Assembly (NCBI RefSeq): GCF_000017265.1
Contig: NC_011144.1
Span: 1,178,001 to 1,242,000 of the forward strand
DNA: 64,000 nucleotides
Direction: 5' to 3'
DNA from: Phenylobacterium zucineum HLK1
GTDB lineage: Bacteria > Pseudomonadota > Alphaproteobacteria > Caulobacterales > Caulobacteraceae
The notes beneath the pieces were generated by a model. The model was not told where the DNA came from. It searched no databases and saw only the letters and a program-made list of their open reading frames with translations. The position numbers were made by a program, and so were the translations under genes. Below, piece after piece: positions 24,167 through 34,143 of the stretch; the stretch's first letter is position 1; each line of letters opens with the position of its first letter.

Positions 24167-27100
24167 TCAGCCCTCGACGCTGACCTTGATGGCGTTGTCG
24201 TCAGAGTTGCGGTCGATCTGCTTGTTGTAGGGATCGACGCCCGCGAACCTGGGCGGCTTGTCCACCGTGACCGTGATCGTCTGGGCGCCGTCCCGGAGGG
24301 GCGTCAGACGGAAGTAGGCCACGTCGTCCTTGCCGAAGCCGGGCTTGCCGGGCTCGGCGGTGAAGACGCCGACGTCGAACAGCTCGCCGGGACGCAGCGG
24401 GGCCGGCGTCTCCTTGCCCTGGCCGTCGGCGTACATCTTGCGGGCCTCGATGGTCAGGGTCACGTCGTAGCGGCCGTCGGGACGCTTGCGGGCCGTGGCC
24501 GTCTTCGTCTTCAGGTCGTAGAGCGTGATCTTCTCGAAGAGGTCGGTGATGAGCTGCTGGTGCTCGGGCCCGGCCTCGGCGCGCAGGGCGTCGACCAGGT
24601 CCTGCGAACGGGGGTAGGGCGCGCCCTTGAAGGCGTACTGCGCGAGCACGCGGCGCAGGGCGGCGTTGACCTTCTCCTCGCCCAGCCGGTCGCGCAGCAG
24701 GTACATGACGATGCCGCCCTTCTGGTAGTGGATGTAGGGCTGGTTCTCGACCCGGATCAGCGGCAGCTCCTCGATCGCCTCGCCGCCGCGCGAACGCAGG
24801 TAGGTGTCGAGCTCGCGCTTCAGGAACCGCCGGATGGCGTCCTGGCCGTAGGTCTTCTCCATGACCATCAGGGCCGAATACTGGGCCAGGGTCTCGGACA
24901 GGACCGTGCCGCCCTGCATGTCGGCGCCGATCACCTGATGGGCCCACCACTGGTGCCCCAGCTCGTGCGCGGTGACGTAGGTGACGAAGTCGATCTTGTC
25001 GGGCTTGGTGTTGTCGGTGACGAACCCGATGCTCTCTGAATAGGGCATGGTGTTCGCGAAGGCCTGGGCGAAGGACGCGTAGGCCGGGAACTCCAGGATC
25101 CGCGCCTGGCGGAACTGGTAGGGGCTGAAGTTCGCCTGGAAGTAGTCGAGGCCCAGCTTCAGCGCATCGATCATCCGGTCCACGTTCCAGGGATGCTGGG
25201 CGTCGTAGTAGATCGCCAGCTCCACGCCCTTGTAGTCGACCTTGCGGATCGCGTAGTCGGCCGACTGCACCGAGAAGAAGTTCAGCACCGGCGCGTCGGT
25301 GCGGTAGCGCACCGTGCGGCGCCCGTCCCGCGTGACGTCCGAGACGAGGTAGCCCGGCGCGATCGGCGTCTGGCCGGCGACGGTGGTGATGGTGATGTCG
25401 GCGTTCACCCAGTCGGCGTTGGCCAGGTAGTTGCGGCCGGTCGCCGTCATGTCCTCCAGCTTGGGCGGGCGGATCTCGGCGGGCAGGCGGTACTTGCGCC
25501 GCTTGGCGCGGTCGCGGAGCAGGTCGTTCTTGTCCATGCCGACGACGGGCGCGAACTCGAAGTTGTTCACGAACGTCCCGTTGTCGACGAGCCGGGTGGT
25601 GTTGCCGCGGTTCCGGAAGCCCTTCTGCTGCATCACGGTGGTGAAGCTCAGCGTGGCCTGCTCGCCCGGCTGCAGCGGGGTCTCGAAGGTGAAGATGCGG
25701 TAGTTGAAGCGCGGGTGCGTCTCGAGCTTCGCCGGCCGCGACAGGACGATCTTCTCGGCCTCCGTGTCGCGGTCGAGGCGCAGGTGGAGCTGGCGGATCG
25801 GCGCGCCGGAGTCGTTGACGAGCTGGTAGCGGCCCTCAGTGACCAGCCGCGGGGCGTGCGGGTCGAGGTCGAGCGCCAGGACCACATCGGTGATCGAGGG
25901 CTGGACCAGCGTCTCGTACCGCAGGAAGCGCTTCTCGTAGTCGGCCTGCCAGCGCTCGTCGTCGATGGCGGTGCGGTAGTCGTTCCAGACGTTGGTGTTG
26001 ACGAAGATGTAGCCGCCGAGGGCGACGAAGGCGACGAGCGCGACGCCGCCGACGAGGCCCGCGGGACCGGCCAGCCGGCGCGGCAGGCGCTTCAGGCGCG
26101 GCGCGAGGCGCGTCTCGGTCCCCCGCCGCCACAGGCCATAGGCCAGCACCAGCAGGATCACCGCGAAGGCCGACCAGTAGGCGCGGAACCAGGCGGCGAA
26201 CTTCCAGTAGTCGCCCTGGCCGTTCATGTCCGACAGCGGCACGGGCGGATAGCCGCCGTAGAGGTAGAGGTTGTGGTCGAACCCGACCTGCGAGAGCGTC
26301 AGGGTGGCGATCAGGTAGACCAGCATCAGCCCCCAGCCGACGAACTTGTGCGGCGAGATGGCCTGCAGGAACACCGCCAGCGCCGCCAGCAGCGTCCAGT
26401 CCACCGCATAGGGGACCACGTACCAGGCGAGGTACTTGCCGAACTGGTAGTCGGTGTAGCCGTGGAAGGTCTGGACGATCACGCCCGCCGCGGCGCTGAC
26501 CAGCAGCGTCGAAAGCAGGACGAGGGCGATGGCCAGGGTCTTGGGGACCACGAAGGCCCAGTCGGGCACGGCCGTGGAATCGACGATCTCGTGCGTGCGC
26601 CGCTCGCGCTCGCGCCAGACGAGTTCGCCCGCGTAGTAGATGGCGATGATGATGACGATGAGCGAGAACGAGCCGTTCAGCACGTCGATCACCCAGCGGG
26701 TCACCGGATAGAGCGCCGAGCCGCGCAGCTCGGCCCCGAAGGCGAGCGCCCCGATGCTGTTGAACAGGCCGAGCAGCAGCAGGACCACGTAGGCCGGGCT
26801 CTTGAACACCTGGGCCATCTCGAAGCGGGTGCGCTTCACGAGCTGGGCCCGGGCCGCGGCCGCGCCGAAGCTGGGCGCCGGCAGCGGACCGGCGGGCGGG
26901 ACGTAGGCCTCCTCGGCCTTCGTCTCGGCCTTGCGGCGGGTCCTGGCGCCCTTGGTCTCGAAGCGGAACAGGGGGTAGGCGGCGGCCAGGGCGGCGAGCG
27001 CCACCGACAGCCAGATCACCCGGTTCCAGAGCAGGCCGCCCGCGACCGCCGGCATGGTGGTGTTGGCGTCGGCGGCGGTGAAGTAGCGGGTGGCGGCCTG

Positions 27101-27745
27101 GAAGGCGGCCAGGCCCAGGGGCTCGGCGAGGGCGGCGAGTTCGATCCGGCTGGGGTCGCGCAGGGCGCCCATCAGCACGAAGTAGGCGATCAGGAAGCCG
27201 GCGACCCCGATGTAGGCGCCCATCATCGAGCGCGTGACAGTGGTCAGGGCGAAGAACAGCGCCGAGACCAGGAACAGACCCGGCAGCGCCAGGTAGACGT
27301 AGGCGAAGGCGTAGTCGGAGAGCCGGTTCGGCCCGAGCGTCTCGGGATCGACCCACGGCATCAGCGAGCCCACGAACACGCCCAGCGGCACGAACAGGAA
27401 GGCCAGGGCGATGGCGACGAAGGCGCCGGCGAAGCGGCCGTACAGGTAGTCGAACTTGCGGATGCGCGTGGAGCGGACGATCGGGCCGTAGCCCGTCTCG
27501 TCGTCGCGGACGATGACGTTGGCCACGAACGCCGTCGAGGCGAACATGAAGAACAGCGTCATGATCAGCGTGGTCGTGCCGATCGCGACGGGCGCGTTCT
27601 TGTGGATGTTGCCGCCGGAGCCGATCTGGATCTGGTCGATCACGACCGAGCCGAACACCAGCAGGAAGAAGATCAGGCCGGTGATCCAGAAGATCGGCTG
27701 GCGGACCTGGTAGCGCAGCTCGAAGGCCGCGATCTTGCCGAACAT
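24167..27745 (-). CDS. ABC-2 type permease fused to an M1-family metallopeptidase
   Basis: The 1192-residue protein has an N-terminal membrane half (to about residue 600) with a dozen hydrophobic segments in two permease-like blocks, and a C-terminal gluzincin domain. The zinc site is HELGHQWW at 927-934 with the third ligand in TVLSETLAQY about 20 residues on, the spacing usual for this subfamily. A tyrosine/GG-type substrate loop of aminopeptidases is not obvious. The ATP-binding partner starts at 28640, and its stop lies 16 bases before this start codon, so both form an ABC complex with a periplasmic peptidase arm. The family is known only from annotation; transport direction and substrate are not established. 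Confidence 0.88.
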   Translation of the reverse strand: MFGKIAAFELRYQVRQPIFWITGLIFFLLVFGSVVIDQIQIGSGGNIHKNAPVAIGTTTLIMTLFFMFASTAFVANVIVRDDETGYGPIVRSTRIRKFDYLYGRFAGAFVAIALAFLFVPLGVFVGSLMPWVDPETLGPNRLSDYAFAYVYLALPGLFLVSALFFALTTVTRSMMGAYIGVAGFLIAYFVLMGALRDPSRIELAALAEPLGLAAFQAATRYFTAADANTTMPAVAGGLLWNRVIWLSVALAALAAAYPLFRFETKGARTRRKAETKAEEAYVPPAGPLPAPSFGAAAARAQLVKRTRFEMAQVFKSPAYVVLLLLGLFNSIGALAFGAELRGSALYPVTRWVIDVLNGSFSLIVIIIAIYYAGELVWRERERRTHEIVDSTAVPDWAFVVPKTLAIALVLLSTLLVSAAAGVIVQTFHGYTDYQFGKYLAWYVVPYAVDWTLLAALAVFLQAISPHKFVGWGLMLVYLIATLTLSQVGFDHNLYLYGGYPPVPLSDMNGQGDYWKFAAWFRAYWSAFAVILLVLAYGLWRRGTETRLAPRLKRLPRRLAGPAGLVGGVALVAFVALGGYIFVNTNVWNDYRTAIDDERWQADYEKRFLRYETLVQPSITDVVLALDLDPHAPRLVTEGRYQLVNDSGAPIRQLHLRLDRDTEAEKIVLSRPAKLETHPRFNYRIFTFETPLQPGEQATLSFTTVMQQKGFRNRGNTTRLVDNGTFVNNFEFAPVVGMDKNDLLRDRAKRRKYRLPAEIRPPKLEDMTATGRNYLANADWVNADITITTVAGQTPIAPGYLVSDVTRDGRRTVRYRTDAPVLNFFSVQSADYAIRKVDYKGVELAIYYDAQHPWNVDRMIDALKLGLDYFQANFSPYQFRQARILEFPAYASFAQAFANTMPYSESIGFVTDNTKPDKIDFVTYVTAHELGHQWWAHQVIGADMQGGTVLSETLAQYSALMVMEKTYGQDAIRRFLKRELDTYLRSRGGEAIEELPLIRVENQPYIHYQKGGIVMYLLRDRLGEEKVNAALRRVLAQYAFKGAPYPRSQDLVDALRAEAGPEHQQLITDLFEKITLYDLKTKTATARKRPDGRYDVTLTIEARKMYADGQGKETPAPLRPGELFDVGVFTAEPGKPGFGKDDVAYFRLTPLRDGAQTITVTVDKPPRFAGVDPYNKQIDRNSDDNAIKVSVEG

Positions 27746-27761
27746 GGGACGCGCTCCGGGA

Positions 27762-28640
27762 TCAGGCGGCGCGGCGCGCGGCGGCGAGGGTCGAGAAGTA
27801 GACGTCCTCCAGGCCGCCCGGGGCGGGCTCGAAGCCCGGATCGGGGCGGGCCGCGGCCAGGACGTGGATCACCGTGCGCCCGCCGGCCAGGCGGGTGGAG
27901 ATGATCTCGTGGCGGGCCTTCTCGCCGTCGAGTTCGTGGCGGTCGATGACCTTGCGCCAGACGCGGCCGTTCAGCTCGGCCATCAGCTCGGACGGGGCGC
28001 CTTCCTTGAGGATGCGGCCCTGCGCCAGGACGGCCATGCGGGGGCACAGGTCGGCGACGTCCTCGACGATGTGGGTCGACAGGATGACGACGACGTTCTC
28101 GCCGATCTCGGCCAGGAGGTTGAGGAAGCGGTTGCGCTCCTCGGGGTCGAGGCCGGCGGTGGGCTCGTCGACGATGATGAGCTGCGGCTGGCCGATCAGC
28201 GCCTGGGCGATGCCGAAGCGCTGGCGCATGCCGCCCGAGTAGCCGGCCACGGCCTTCTTGCGCACGTCCCAGAGGTTCACCTGGTGCAGCAGGGCCTCGA
28301 CGGTCTGCTTGCGTTCGCCCTTGCCGGCGATCCCCTTCAGCACGGCCATGTGGTCGAGGAGGTCGTAGGCCGAGACCCGCGGATAGACGCCGAAGTCCTG
28401 CGGCAGGTAGCCCAGGGTGCGGCGCAGCTGCTCGGGCTGGCGGATGACGTCGATGTCGCCGAACCGGATCTCGCCCGAGGTGGGGGTCTGGAGCGTCGCG
28501 ATCGAGCGCATCAGGGTGGATTTGCCGGCCCCGTTCGGGCCCAGCAGGCCGAACATCCCCTTGCCGATCTCGAGATCGACGCCGTCCAAGGCGCGCGTCC
28601 CGTTGGCGTAGACGTGCGCGAGATTCCTGATCGAAAGCAT
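27762..28640 (-). CDS. ABC transporter ATP-binding subunit
   Basis: The 292-residue ATPase shows Walker A (GPNGAGKST), the Q-loop, the signature YSGGMRQR, Walker B (LIIVDEP) with TAGLDPEERN, and the switch histidine in STHIVEDV. It powers the permease/M1 peptidase fusion encoded directly downstream. The C-terminal 70 residues are an extra domain typical of ATPases that partner ABC-2 permeases. The start at 28640 (MLSIRNLAHVYANGT) is the first Met that keeps the canonical N-terminal strand. The 89-base interval before it holds the likely promoter of the pair. Confidence 0.93.
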   Translation of the reverse strand: MLSIRNLAHVYANGTRALDGVDLEIGKGMFGLLGPNGAGKSTLMRSIATLQTPTSGEIRFGDIDVIRQPEQLRRTLGYLPQDFGVYPRVSAYDLLDHMAVLKGIAGKGERKQTVEALLHQVNLWDVRKKAVAGYSGGMRQRFGIAQALIGQPQLIIVDEPTAGLDPEERNRFLNLLAEIGENVVVILSTHIVEDVADLCPRMAVLAQGRILKEGAPSELMAELNGRVWRKVIDRHELDGEKARHEIISTRLAGGRTVIHVLAAARPDPGFEPAPGGLEDVYFSTLAAARRAA

Positions 28641-28729
28641 GTTCTTGCCACTCCCCGTCGGAGGGCGAAGCTGCCTTGTTCCCCGCCGGAGTGGCAAGTG
28701 AGGAGGTTGTAACTTTTGCGACCGGCCCC

Positions 28730-29053
28730 TCAGCCGCCCGTCGGCAGGGCGCCGGCGACGACCCGGTGGTGGCGGACCTGCGGGGGCCGGTCCAGCAGGA
28801 ATCGGTCGTCCTCGGGATAGTAGACGGCGCGCTCGGGCTCCGGCCCGGCGAATCCGTGGATGGCGTCCATGCCGGTCCACCAGGAGAGGGTGGAGACCTC
28901 GGAGGTCCCGTCGCCCAGGTCGCGGAAGATCATCTGCCAGCCGAGGCAGCCGGGGGTGGCCAGGTACTCGCGCCCGCCGGTCGCCTCGATGTAGGCGGCG
29001 TACTCCGCCTCGTCCGCGGTCCGGATCCGGCCGGTCCACGCCCTGAGGATCAT
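28730..29053 (-). CDS. Small dimeric alpha/beta-barrel (ABM-like) protein
   Basis: The 107-residue protein begins MILRAWTGRIRTADEAEYAA and has the rhythm of antibiotic-biosynthesis-monooxygenase-like ferredoxin folds: strand, helix (YIEATGGREYLATPG), then CLGWQMIFRDLGDGTSEVSTLSWW. Such proteins are often monooxygenases, isomerases or mere binding proteins; no catalytic residue can be named. Its start codon lies 6 bases after the map stop on the same strand, so it is probably cotranscribed with map as the downstream gene. Confidence 0.65.
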   Translation of the reverse strand: MILRAWTGRIRTADEAEYAAYIEATGGREYLATPGCLGWQMIFRDLGDGTSEVSTLSWWTGMDAIHGFAGPEPERAVYYPEDDRFLLDRPPQVRHHRVVAGALPTGG

Positions 29054-29059
29054 GGGGCC

Positions 29060-29881
29060 CTAGGCGCCCTGGATCGGCGGCTTGAAGATGCCCGCCGGCG
29101 AGAGGGTGAAGATCTCGACGCCGTCCTCGGTGACGCCCACCGAATGCTCGCACTGGGCCGACAGCGACTTGTCGCGGGTGACCGCGGTCCAGCCGTCGGA
29201 GAGCAGCTTCACCGGATGCTTGCCGAGGTTCACCATCGGCTCGATCGTGAAGAACATGCCGGGCTTCAGCACCGCGCCTTCGCCCGGGCGGCCGAAGTGC
29301 AGGATGTTGGGCGCGTCGTGGAACACGCGGCCCAGGCCGTGGCCGCAGAAGTCGCGCACGACCGAGCAGCGCATGCTCTCGACGTAGGACTGGATGGCGT
29401 GGCCGATGTCGCCGGTCGTGGCGCCGGGCTTCACGGCCGCCAGGCCGCGCTCGAGCGCCTCGTAGGTGACGTCCACCAGCCGCTTGGCCCGCGGGGCCAC
29501 CTCGCCGACGCCGTACATGCGCGAGGTGTCGCCGTGCCAGCCGTCCACAATGACGGTGACGTCGATGTTGGCGATGTCGCCCTCGCGCAGCACCCGCTCG
29601 CCCGGGATGCCGTGGCAGACGATGTGGTTGGGGCTGATGCAGGTGGTCCGCGTGTAGCCGCGGTAGCCGAGGCAGGCCGGGATCGCGCCGTGGTCGAGGA
29701 TGAACTCGCGGGCCAGGTCGTCCAGCGTCTCGGTGAGCACGCCGGGGACCACGTGGGGCGTCAGCATGTCGAGGCACTCGGCGGCCAGCCGGCCGGCCTT
29801 GCGCATGCCCTCGAAGTCTTCGGGCTTGTGCAGCTTGATCTGGCCGGTGCGGTGCTCGGCGTCGAGGATGTCGGTCATCAT
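29060..29881 (-). CDS. map: Type I methionine aminopeptidase
   Basis: Removes the initiator methionine from nascent proteins. The five metal ligands of the pita-bread fold are recognisable: D in NIDVTVIVDGWHGD (two), H in FCGHGLGRVFH, E in FTIEPMVN and E in QCEHSVGV. The 273-residue length fits the family, which has no N-terminal zinc-finger extension in bacteria. Two adjacent ATGs (29881 and 29878) are possible starts; GGAG lies 3 or 6 bases upstream, favouring the second. Essential housekeeping enzyme; divergent from the S9 peptidase gene. Confidence 0.96.
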   Translation of the reverse strand: MMTDILDAEHRTGQIKLHKPEDFEGMRKAGRLAAECLDMLTPHVVPGVLTETLDDLAREFILDHGAIPACLGYRGYTRTTCISPNHIVCHGIPGERVLREGDIANIDVTVIVDGWHGDTSRMYGVGEVAPRAKRLVDVTYEALERGLAAVKPGATTGDIGHAIQSYVESMRCSVVRDFCGHGLGRVFHDAPNILHFGRPGEGAVLKPGMFFTIEPMVNLGKHPVKLLSDGWTAVTRDKSLSAQCEHSVGVTEDGVEIFTLSPAGIFKPPIQGA

Positions 29882-30001
29882 GAACTCCGCGGCCTATGTC
29901 GCAATCGTAGCACGGGAATTCAACCGGCGCGGCGGCTTGCGGGACGAAGGAACGCATGCCAGCGTCCGCCGCCTCTCGGTCGTGGGGAATTTCGGAACAC
30001 C

Positions 30002-32125
30002 ATGCGCATCGCAACCTTCGCCGCCGCGGCGGCCGTCCTGCTGGCCGGCGCGGCCCAGGCCCAGGCCCAGACTCAGCCCACGACGCCGGAGCCGCCGCGG
30101 GCGGCCAAGCGCCCCCACGAGGTGAAGGCGCCGGGCGGGACCCGGACGGACGAATACTACTGGCTGCGCGACGACACCCGGAAGAACCCGGAGATGCTGG
30201 CCCACCTGGCCGCCGAGAACGCCTACGCCGACGCGGTGCTGGCGGCGAACAAGCCGCTGAAGGAAGCGCTCTACAAGGAGATCGTCGGGCGGGTGAAGCA
30301 GGACGATGCGTCCGTGCCGTACCGCGAGCGGGGCTACTGGTACTACACGCGCTTCGAGGCCGGGAAGGACTACCCGATCCTCGCGCGCCGGAAGGGCGAG
30401 ATGACCGCGCCCGAGGAAATCCTCCTCGAGCAGAACGCAATGGCGCAGGGCAAGGGCTACTTCAACGTCGGCGAGGCGGTGGTGAGCCAGGACAACCGCC
30501 TGCTGGCCTGGGCCGAGGACACGGTGGGCCGGCGCCAGTACGTGCTGAAGGTGAAGGACCTCGCCACCGGCCAGGTGCTGAGCGACACGGTGGAGAACAT
30601 CGAGCCCAACATCGTCTGGGCCGACGACAACCGGACGATCTTCTACATCGAGAAGGACCCGGTGACCCTGCTGTCGAAGCGGGTGAAGGCGCACGTGCTG
30701 GGCACGCCGGCCAGCGCCGACAGGCTGGTCTACGAGGAGGCGGACGACAGCTTCTACATGGGGCTCGGCCGCACGCGGTCGGACAAGTACCTGTGCGTCC
30801 TGCTGCAGAGCACCACGGCCACCGAGCAGCGCTGCACCCCGGCCGCCGCGCCCGGCGCGCTGCAGGTGGTGGCGCCGCGCGAGCGGGACCACCTCTACCA
30901 GGCCGACCACCTGGCCGGGCGCTGGGTGATCCGCACGAACTGGGACGCGCCGAACTACCGGCTGATGCAGGCGCCCGACGGCGCCTGGGGCGAGAAGGCG
31001 CGCTGGACCGACTTCGTGCCGCACCGGGCCGACGTGTTCATCCAGGACTTCCGGCTGTTCGACACCTTCACCGCGATCGAGGAGCGTTCGGGCGGACTGA
31101 AGCGGCTGCGGCTGCTGAAGCCCGATGGGGGCTCGGAGTTCGTGGCGGCGGACGAGCCGGCCTACACCATGGGCTTCGGGACCAACGCCGAGGCCGACTC
31201 CACGGCGCTGCGCTACACCTACACCTCGCTGACCACGCCGCTGTCGACCTATGACCTGGACCTGGCCACCGGCAAGCGCACCCTGCTGAAGCAGACCCCG
31301 GTGATCGGCTACGATCCCTCGCAGTACGTGACCGAGCGCGTCTGGGCCCCGGCCCGCGACGGGACGAAGATCCCGGTCTCGCTGGTCTACCGGAAGGGCT
31401 TCAAGCGCGACGGGACCGCGCCGCTGTTCCAGTACGCCTACGGCAGCTACGGCATCTCGATGGACCCGGCGTTCAACCTGCCGGCGGTGAGCCTGCTGGA
31501 CCGCGGGGTCGTCTACGCCATCGCCCACATCCGCGGCGGCCAGGAGATGGGCCGCAAGTGGTACGACGACGGCAAGCTGCTGAAGAAGCAGAACACCTTC
31601 AACGACTTCGTGGACGTCACCCGCCACCTCGTCGCCAAGAAGTACGCGGCCAGGGAGCGGGTGGGCGCCATGGGCGGCTCGGCCGGCGGCCTGCTGATGG
31701 GGGCGGTGGCCAACCAGGCGCCGCAGGACTACCGGGTGATCGTCACCCAGGTGCCGTTCGTGGACGTGGTCACGACCATGCTCGACGAGTCGATCCCGCT
31801 GACCACCAACGAGTTCGACGAGTGGGGCAACCCGAAGGACCCGGCCTACTACCGCTACATGCTGGGCTACTCGCCGTACGACAACATCAAGGCCCAGGCC
31901 TATCCGGCGATCTTCGTGGGCACCGGCCTGTGGGACAGCCAGGTGCAGTACTACGAGCCGGCCAAGTACGTGGCGCGGCTGCGCGAGACCAAGACCGACG
32001 ACAATCCGCTGGTCTTCCGGGTGAACATGGAGGCCGGCCACGGCGGCAAGTCGGGCCGCTTCCGCCGCTACGAGGAGATGGCGGAGTACTACGCCTTCGT
32101 GCTGGACCAGCTCGGGGGGAAGTAG
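30002..32125 (+). CDS. Exported S9A-family serine peptidase (oligopeptidase B-like)
   Basis: The 707-residue protein cleaves peptides; it has a signal peptide (MRIATFAAAAAVLLAGAAQA), a beta-propeller domain (about residues 90-430) and a C-terminal alpha/beta-hydrolase domain. The catalytic serine is S560 in GGSAGG, the aspartate D645 in GTGLWDSQV and the histidine H680 in MEAGHGGKSG. IAHIRGGQEMGRKWYDDGK is also typical of oligopeptidase B/prolyl oligopeptidase. Export distinguishes it from the cytosolic oligopeptidase B of enterobacteria. Lasso-peptide isopeptidases belong to the same clan, but no lasso peptide gene is seen here. Confidence 0.93.
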   Translation: MRIATFAAAAAVLLAGAAQAQAQTQPTTPEPPRAAKRPHEVKAPGGTRTDEYYWLRDDTRKNPEMLAHLAAENAYADAVLAANKPLKEALYKEIVGRVKQDDASVPYRERGYWYYTRFEAGKDYPILARRKGEMTAPEEILLEQNAMAQGKGYFNVGEAVVSQDNRLLAWAEDTVGRRQYVLKVKDLATGQVLSDTVENIEPNIVWADDNRTIFYIEKDPVTLLSKRVKAHVLGTPASADRLVYEEADDSFYMGLGRTRSDKYLCVLLQSTTATEQRCTPAAAPGALQVVAPRERDHLYQADHLAGRWVIRTNWDAPNYRLMQAPDGAWGEKARWTDFVPHRADVFIQDFRLFDTFTAIEERSGGLKRLRLLKPDGGSEFVAADEPAYTMGFGTNAEADSTALRYTYTSLTTPLSTYDLDLATGKRTLLKQTPVIGYDPSQYVTERVWAPARDGTKIPVSLVYRKGFKRDGTAPLFQYAYGSYGISMDPAFNLPAVSLLDRGVVYAIAHIRGGQEMGRKWYDDGKLLKKQNTFNDFVDVTRHLVAKKYAARERVGAMGGSAGGLLMGAVANQAPQDYRVIVTQVPFVDVVTTMLDESIPLTTNEFDEWGNPKDPAYYRYMLGYSPYDNIKAQAYPAIFVGTGLWDSQVQYYEPAKYVARLRETKTDDNPLVFRVNMEAGHGGKSGRFRRYEEMAEYYAFVLDQLGGK

Positions 32126-32129
32126 GGCG

Positions 32130-32852
32130 TCAGGCCGGCCGCCCCGTCCCGGATGTGTCCCAGGGAAGCGGCCGGCCGAGGCGCACGCGGGCCGCGTCGA
32201 TCTCGCAGCCGTAGACCAGCACCTCGACCCCGGCGGACGCCACCTCGGCGAGGGCGGCGGCGAACTTCGGGTCGCAGTCGGCGGCGGGGCTGAAGCGGTC
32301 GCAGTCGGTGCGCTGGACGACGAACAGGACGACGGCCCGGTCGCCCTGGGCGGCCATGGCGGCGAGCTCGCGCAGGTGCCTGGTGGAGCGCGCGGCCACG
32401 CAGTCGGGGAATTCGGCCAGGCCCGGCTGGCGCATCAGGTGGACGTTCTTCACCTCCAGCCAGCATCGCGGGCGGTCCGGCGCCTCCAGCAGGAAGTCGA
32501 CGCGGGAGTTCTCGCCGTAGCGGACCTCGCGGCGGTGGGACGCGTAGCCGGCGACCTCGGGGATGGCGCCTGCCGCCAGGGCCTCGGCGACGAGGCGGTT
32601 GGGGTGCAGGGTGTTGATCCCCACGAGCCCGCCGTCGGCCTCCACCAGCTCCAGCGTGTGGGCGAGCTTGCGCTTGGGGTCGTCGGAGCGGGAGAGCCAG
32701 CAGGTCAGGCCCGGCGTGTTCAGGCCCAGCATGGCGCCGGGGTTCGGGCAGTGGGCGGTGAGCGGCGTCCCGTCGTCCAGCACCACGTCGGCGAAGAAGC
32801 GCTTGTAGCGCGAGACCAGGCGGCCGCGGATCAGGGGCGAGGGGAAGTCCAT
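32130..32852 (-). CDS. sfsA: SfsA DNA/RNA nuclease-fold protein
   Basis: The 240-residue protein carries the SfsA signatures: [57 protein letters not shown] and [10 protein letters not shown], the latter two forming a PD-(D/E)xK nuclease-like active site (D in RVDFLL, E and K in LEVKN). SfsA was first described through effects on sugar fermentation in E. coli and later as a nucleic-acid binding or nuclease protein; its biological role is unsettled. It converges on the S9 peptidase gene, with a 4-base gap, and is divergent from the CinA-like gene. Confidence 0.95.
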   Translation of the reverse strand: MDFPSPLIRGRLVSRYKRFFADVVLDDGTPLTAHCPNPGAMLGLNTPGLTCWLSRSDDPKRKLAHTLELVEADGGLVGINTLHPNRLVAEALAAGAIPEVAGYASHRREVRYGENSRVDFLLEAPDRPRCWLEVKNVHLMRQPGLAEFPDCVAARSTRHLRELAAMAAQGDRAVVLFVVQRTDCDRFSPAADCDPKFAAALAEVASAGVEVLVYGCEIDAARVRLGRPLPWDTSGTGRPA

Positions 32853-32901
32853 GGCGTGGGCCGATAGCAAGCCCCCGAATGACCGGCTAGAGAGTGGCCT
32901 C

Positions 32902-33663
32902 ATGAGCCAGGCCATTCCCGACCGCGTCACGGCCGCGGTGCTGATCATCGGCGACGAGATCCTCTCGGGCCGGACCCAGGACACCAACCTGCGCGACATC
33001 GCCCGCTACCTGGGCGTCCTCGGCGTCGACGTGGCCGAGGCGCGCACCGTGCCCGACGTGCTGGAGGAGATCGTCGAGGCGCTGAACGCCCTGCGCGCGC
33101 GCCACGACTACGTGGTGACGACCGGCGGGATCGGGCCGACCCACGACGACATCACCGCCGACGCGGTGGCCGCCGCGTTCGGGGTGGAGCTGATCGAGCA
33201 TCCCGAGATCATCGCCATGCTGGAGGCGCGGTTCGGCGACCAGCTGAACGCGGCGCGGCGGCGGATGGCGCGGGTGCCGGTGGGGGCGGACCTGGTGAAG
33301 AACCCGGTGCAGGGCCCGCCCGGCTTCACCATCGGCAACGTCTTCACCCTGGCCGGCGTGCCGCAGATCATGCGCGGCATGCTGGAGGACGTGGGCCCGC
33401 GCCTGCGGGGCGGGCGGCCGACCGTCTCGCGCACCGTGCGGGTCGAGGGCGCGGGCGAGGGCCAGATCGCCGCGCCGCTGGAGGGCGTGGCCAAGGCCCA
33501 TCCGGACATGTCGCTGGGCAGCTATCCGTTCTTCACGCCCGAGGGCTACGGCTCGAACCTCGTCGTCCGGGCGCGCGACCCCGAGGCGCTGGCGGGCGTG
33601 GTGCAGGAGCTGATCGCGGCCCTGGCCGCGGCGGGGATCGCCCAGGCGCGCGAGGTCGAATAG
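32902..33663 (+). CDS. MoaB/CinA-type molybdopterin-binding domain protein
   Basis: The 253-residue protein has the MPT-binding fold found in CinA N-terminal halves: [19 protein letters not shown] at the start, [19 protein letters not shown] in the centre and [20 protein letters not shown] later. It lacks the CinA nicotinamide-nucleotide amidase (PncC) C-terminal domain, so it corresponds to the shorter competence/damage-inducible protein A type. Such proteins may hydrolyse ADP-ribose or related nucleotides; the activity of the short form is not established. The start is the ATG at 32902, since an earlier in-frame one overlaps sfsA. Confidence 0.88.
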   Translation: MSQAIPDRVTAAVLIIGDEILSGRTQDTNLRDIARYLGVLGVDVAEARTVPDVLEEIVEALNALRARHDYVVTTGGIGPTHDDITADAVAAAFGVELIEHPEIIAMLEARFGDQLNAARRRMARVPVGADLVKNPVQGPPGFTIGNVFTLAGVPQIMRGMLEDVGPRLRGGRPTVSRTVRVEGAGEGQIAAPLEGVAKAHPDMSLGSYPFFTPEGYGSNLVVRARDPEALAGVVQELIAALAAAGIAQAREVE

Positions 33664-33760
33664 GCGCGGCGGCGCGCAAGGCGCGTCGTGACAAACGGGT
33701 AATTTGATGCGCGAACGCCGTTGGCCTATCGTGGGTAGAGTTGTCTGTGGGGAAAGTACG

Positions 33761-34012
33761 ATGATCGTCTCCATCCTGGCCGCCGCGCTGCTGCTGGCCG
33801 ACGGAACGCCGGCCGCCGCCGATGCCGCCGACAAGAAGGCCAAGGTCGCCGACGCCGACCCGATGGTCTGCAAGAACGAAGCGGTCCTGGGCTCGCGCAT
33901 GCCCAAGCGGGTGTGTCAGCTGAAGAGCGAATGGGAGCGGCAGAAGGCGGAAGCCCGCGCCAACCTCGACCGCAGCCAGACCCAGCGCGGCCTGAGCCAC
34001 AACGGCCAGTAG
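33761..34012 (+). CDS. Small exported protein with conserved CKNEAVLGSRMPKRVC motif
   Basis: An 83-residue protein: a short signal-like start (MIVSILAAALLLADGTPAAA), then a basic segment with two cysteines in PMVCKNEAVLGSRMPKRVCQ and a Trp/Arg/Lys-rich helix. The pair of cysteines may form a disulfide in the periplasm. GGGGAAAG precedes the ATG. Proteins with this V-C-x11-C core occur widely in Caulobacterales and Sphingomonadales without known function. Confidence 0.75.
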   Translation: MIVSILAAALLLADGTPAAADAADKKAKVADADPMVCKNEAVLGSRMPKRVCQLKSEWERQKAEARANLDRSQTQRGLSHNGQ

Positions 34013-34143
34013 CCGGGGCCGTCGGCCACCTGCGATTCGGAGGGCCCGTAAAGGGTCCTCTTTCCGCTGTGGATAAGATGTGCGCAAATGGCGGCGCTTG
34101 AGGGCGCCCGCCGAAGGAGCGCCCGGGAGATGGGGCGGTCCTG

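Noticed and set aside
25193..27904. Long forward open frame of about 900 codons opposite the ABC/M1 fusion gene
   Set aside because: It is antisense to a gene with clear motifs and has a Gly/Arg/Asp-biased composition with no domain.
30002..32125. Lasso-peptide isopeptidase and biosynthetic cluster
   Set aside because: The S9 peptidase has no lasso precursor, B/C proteins or TonB receptor beside it.
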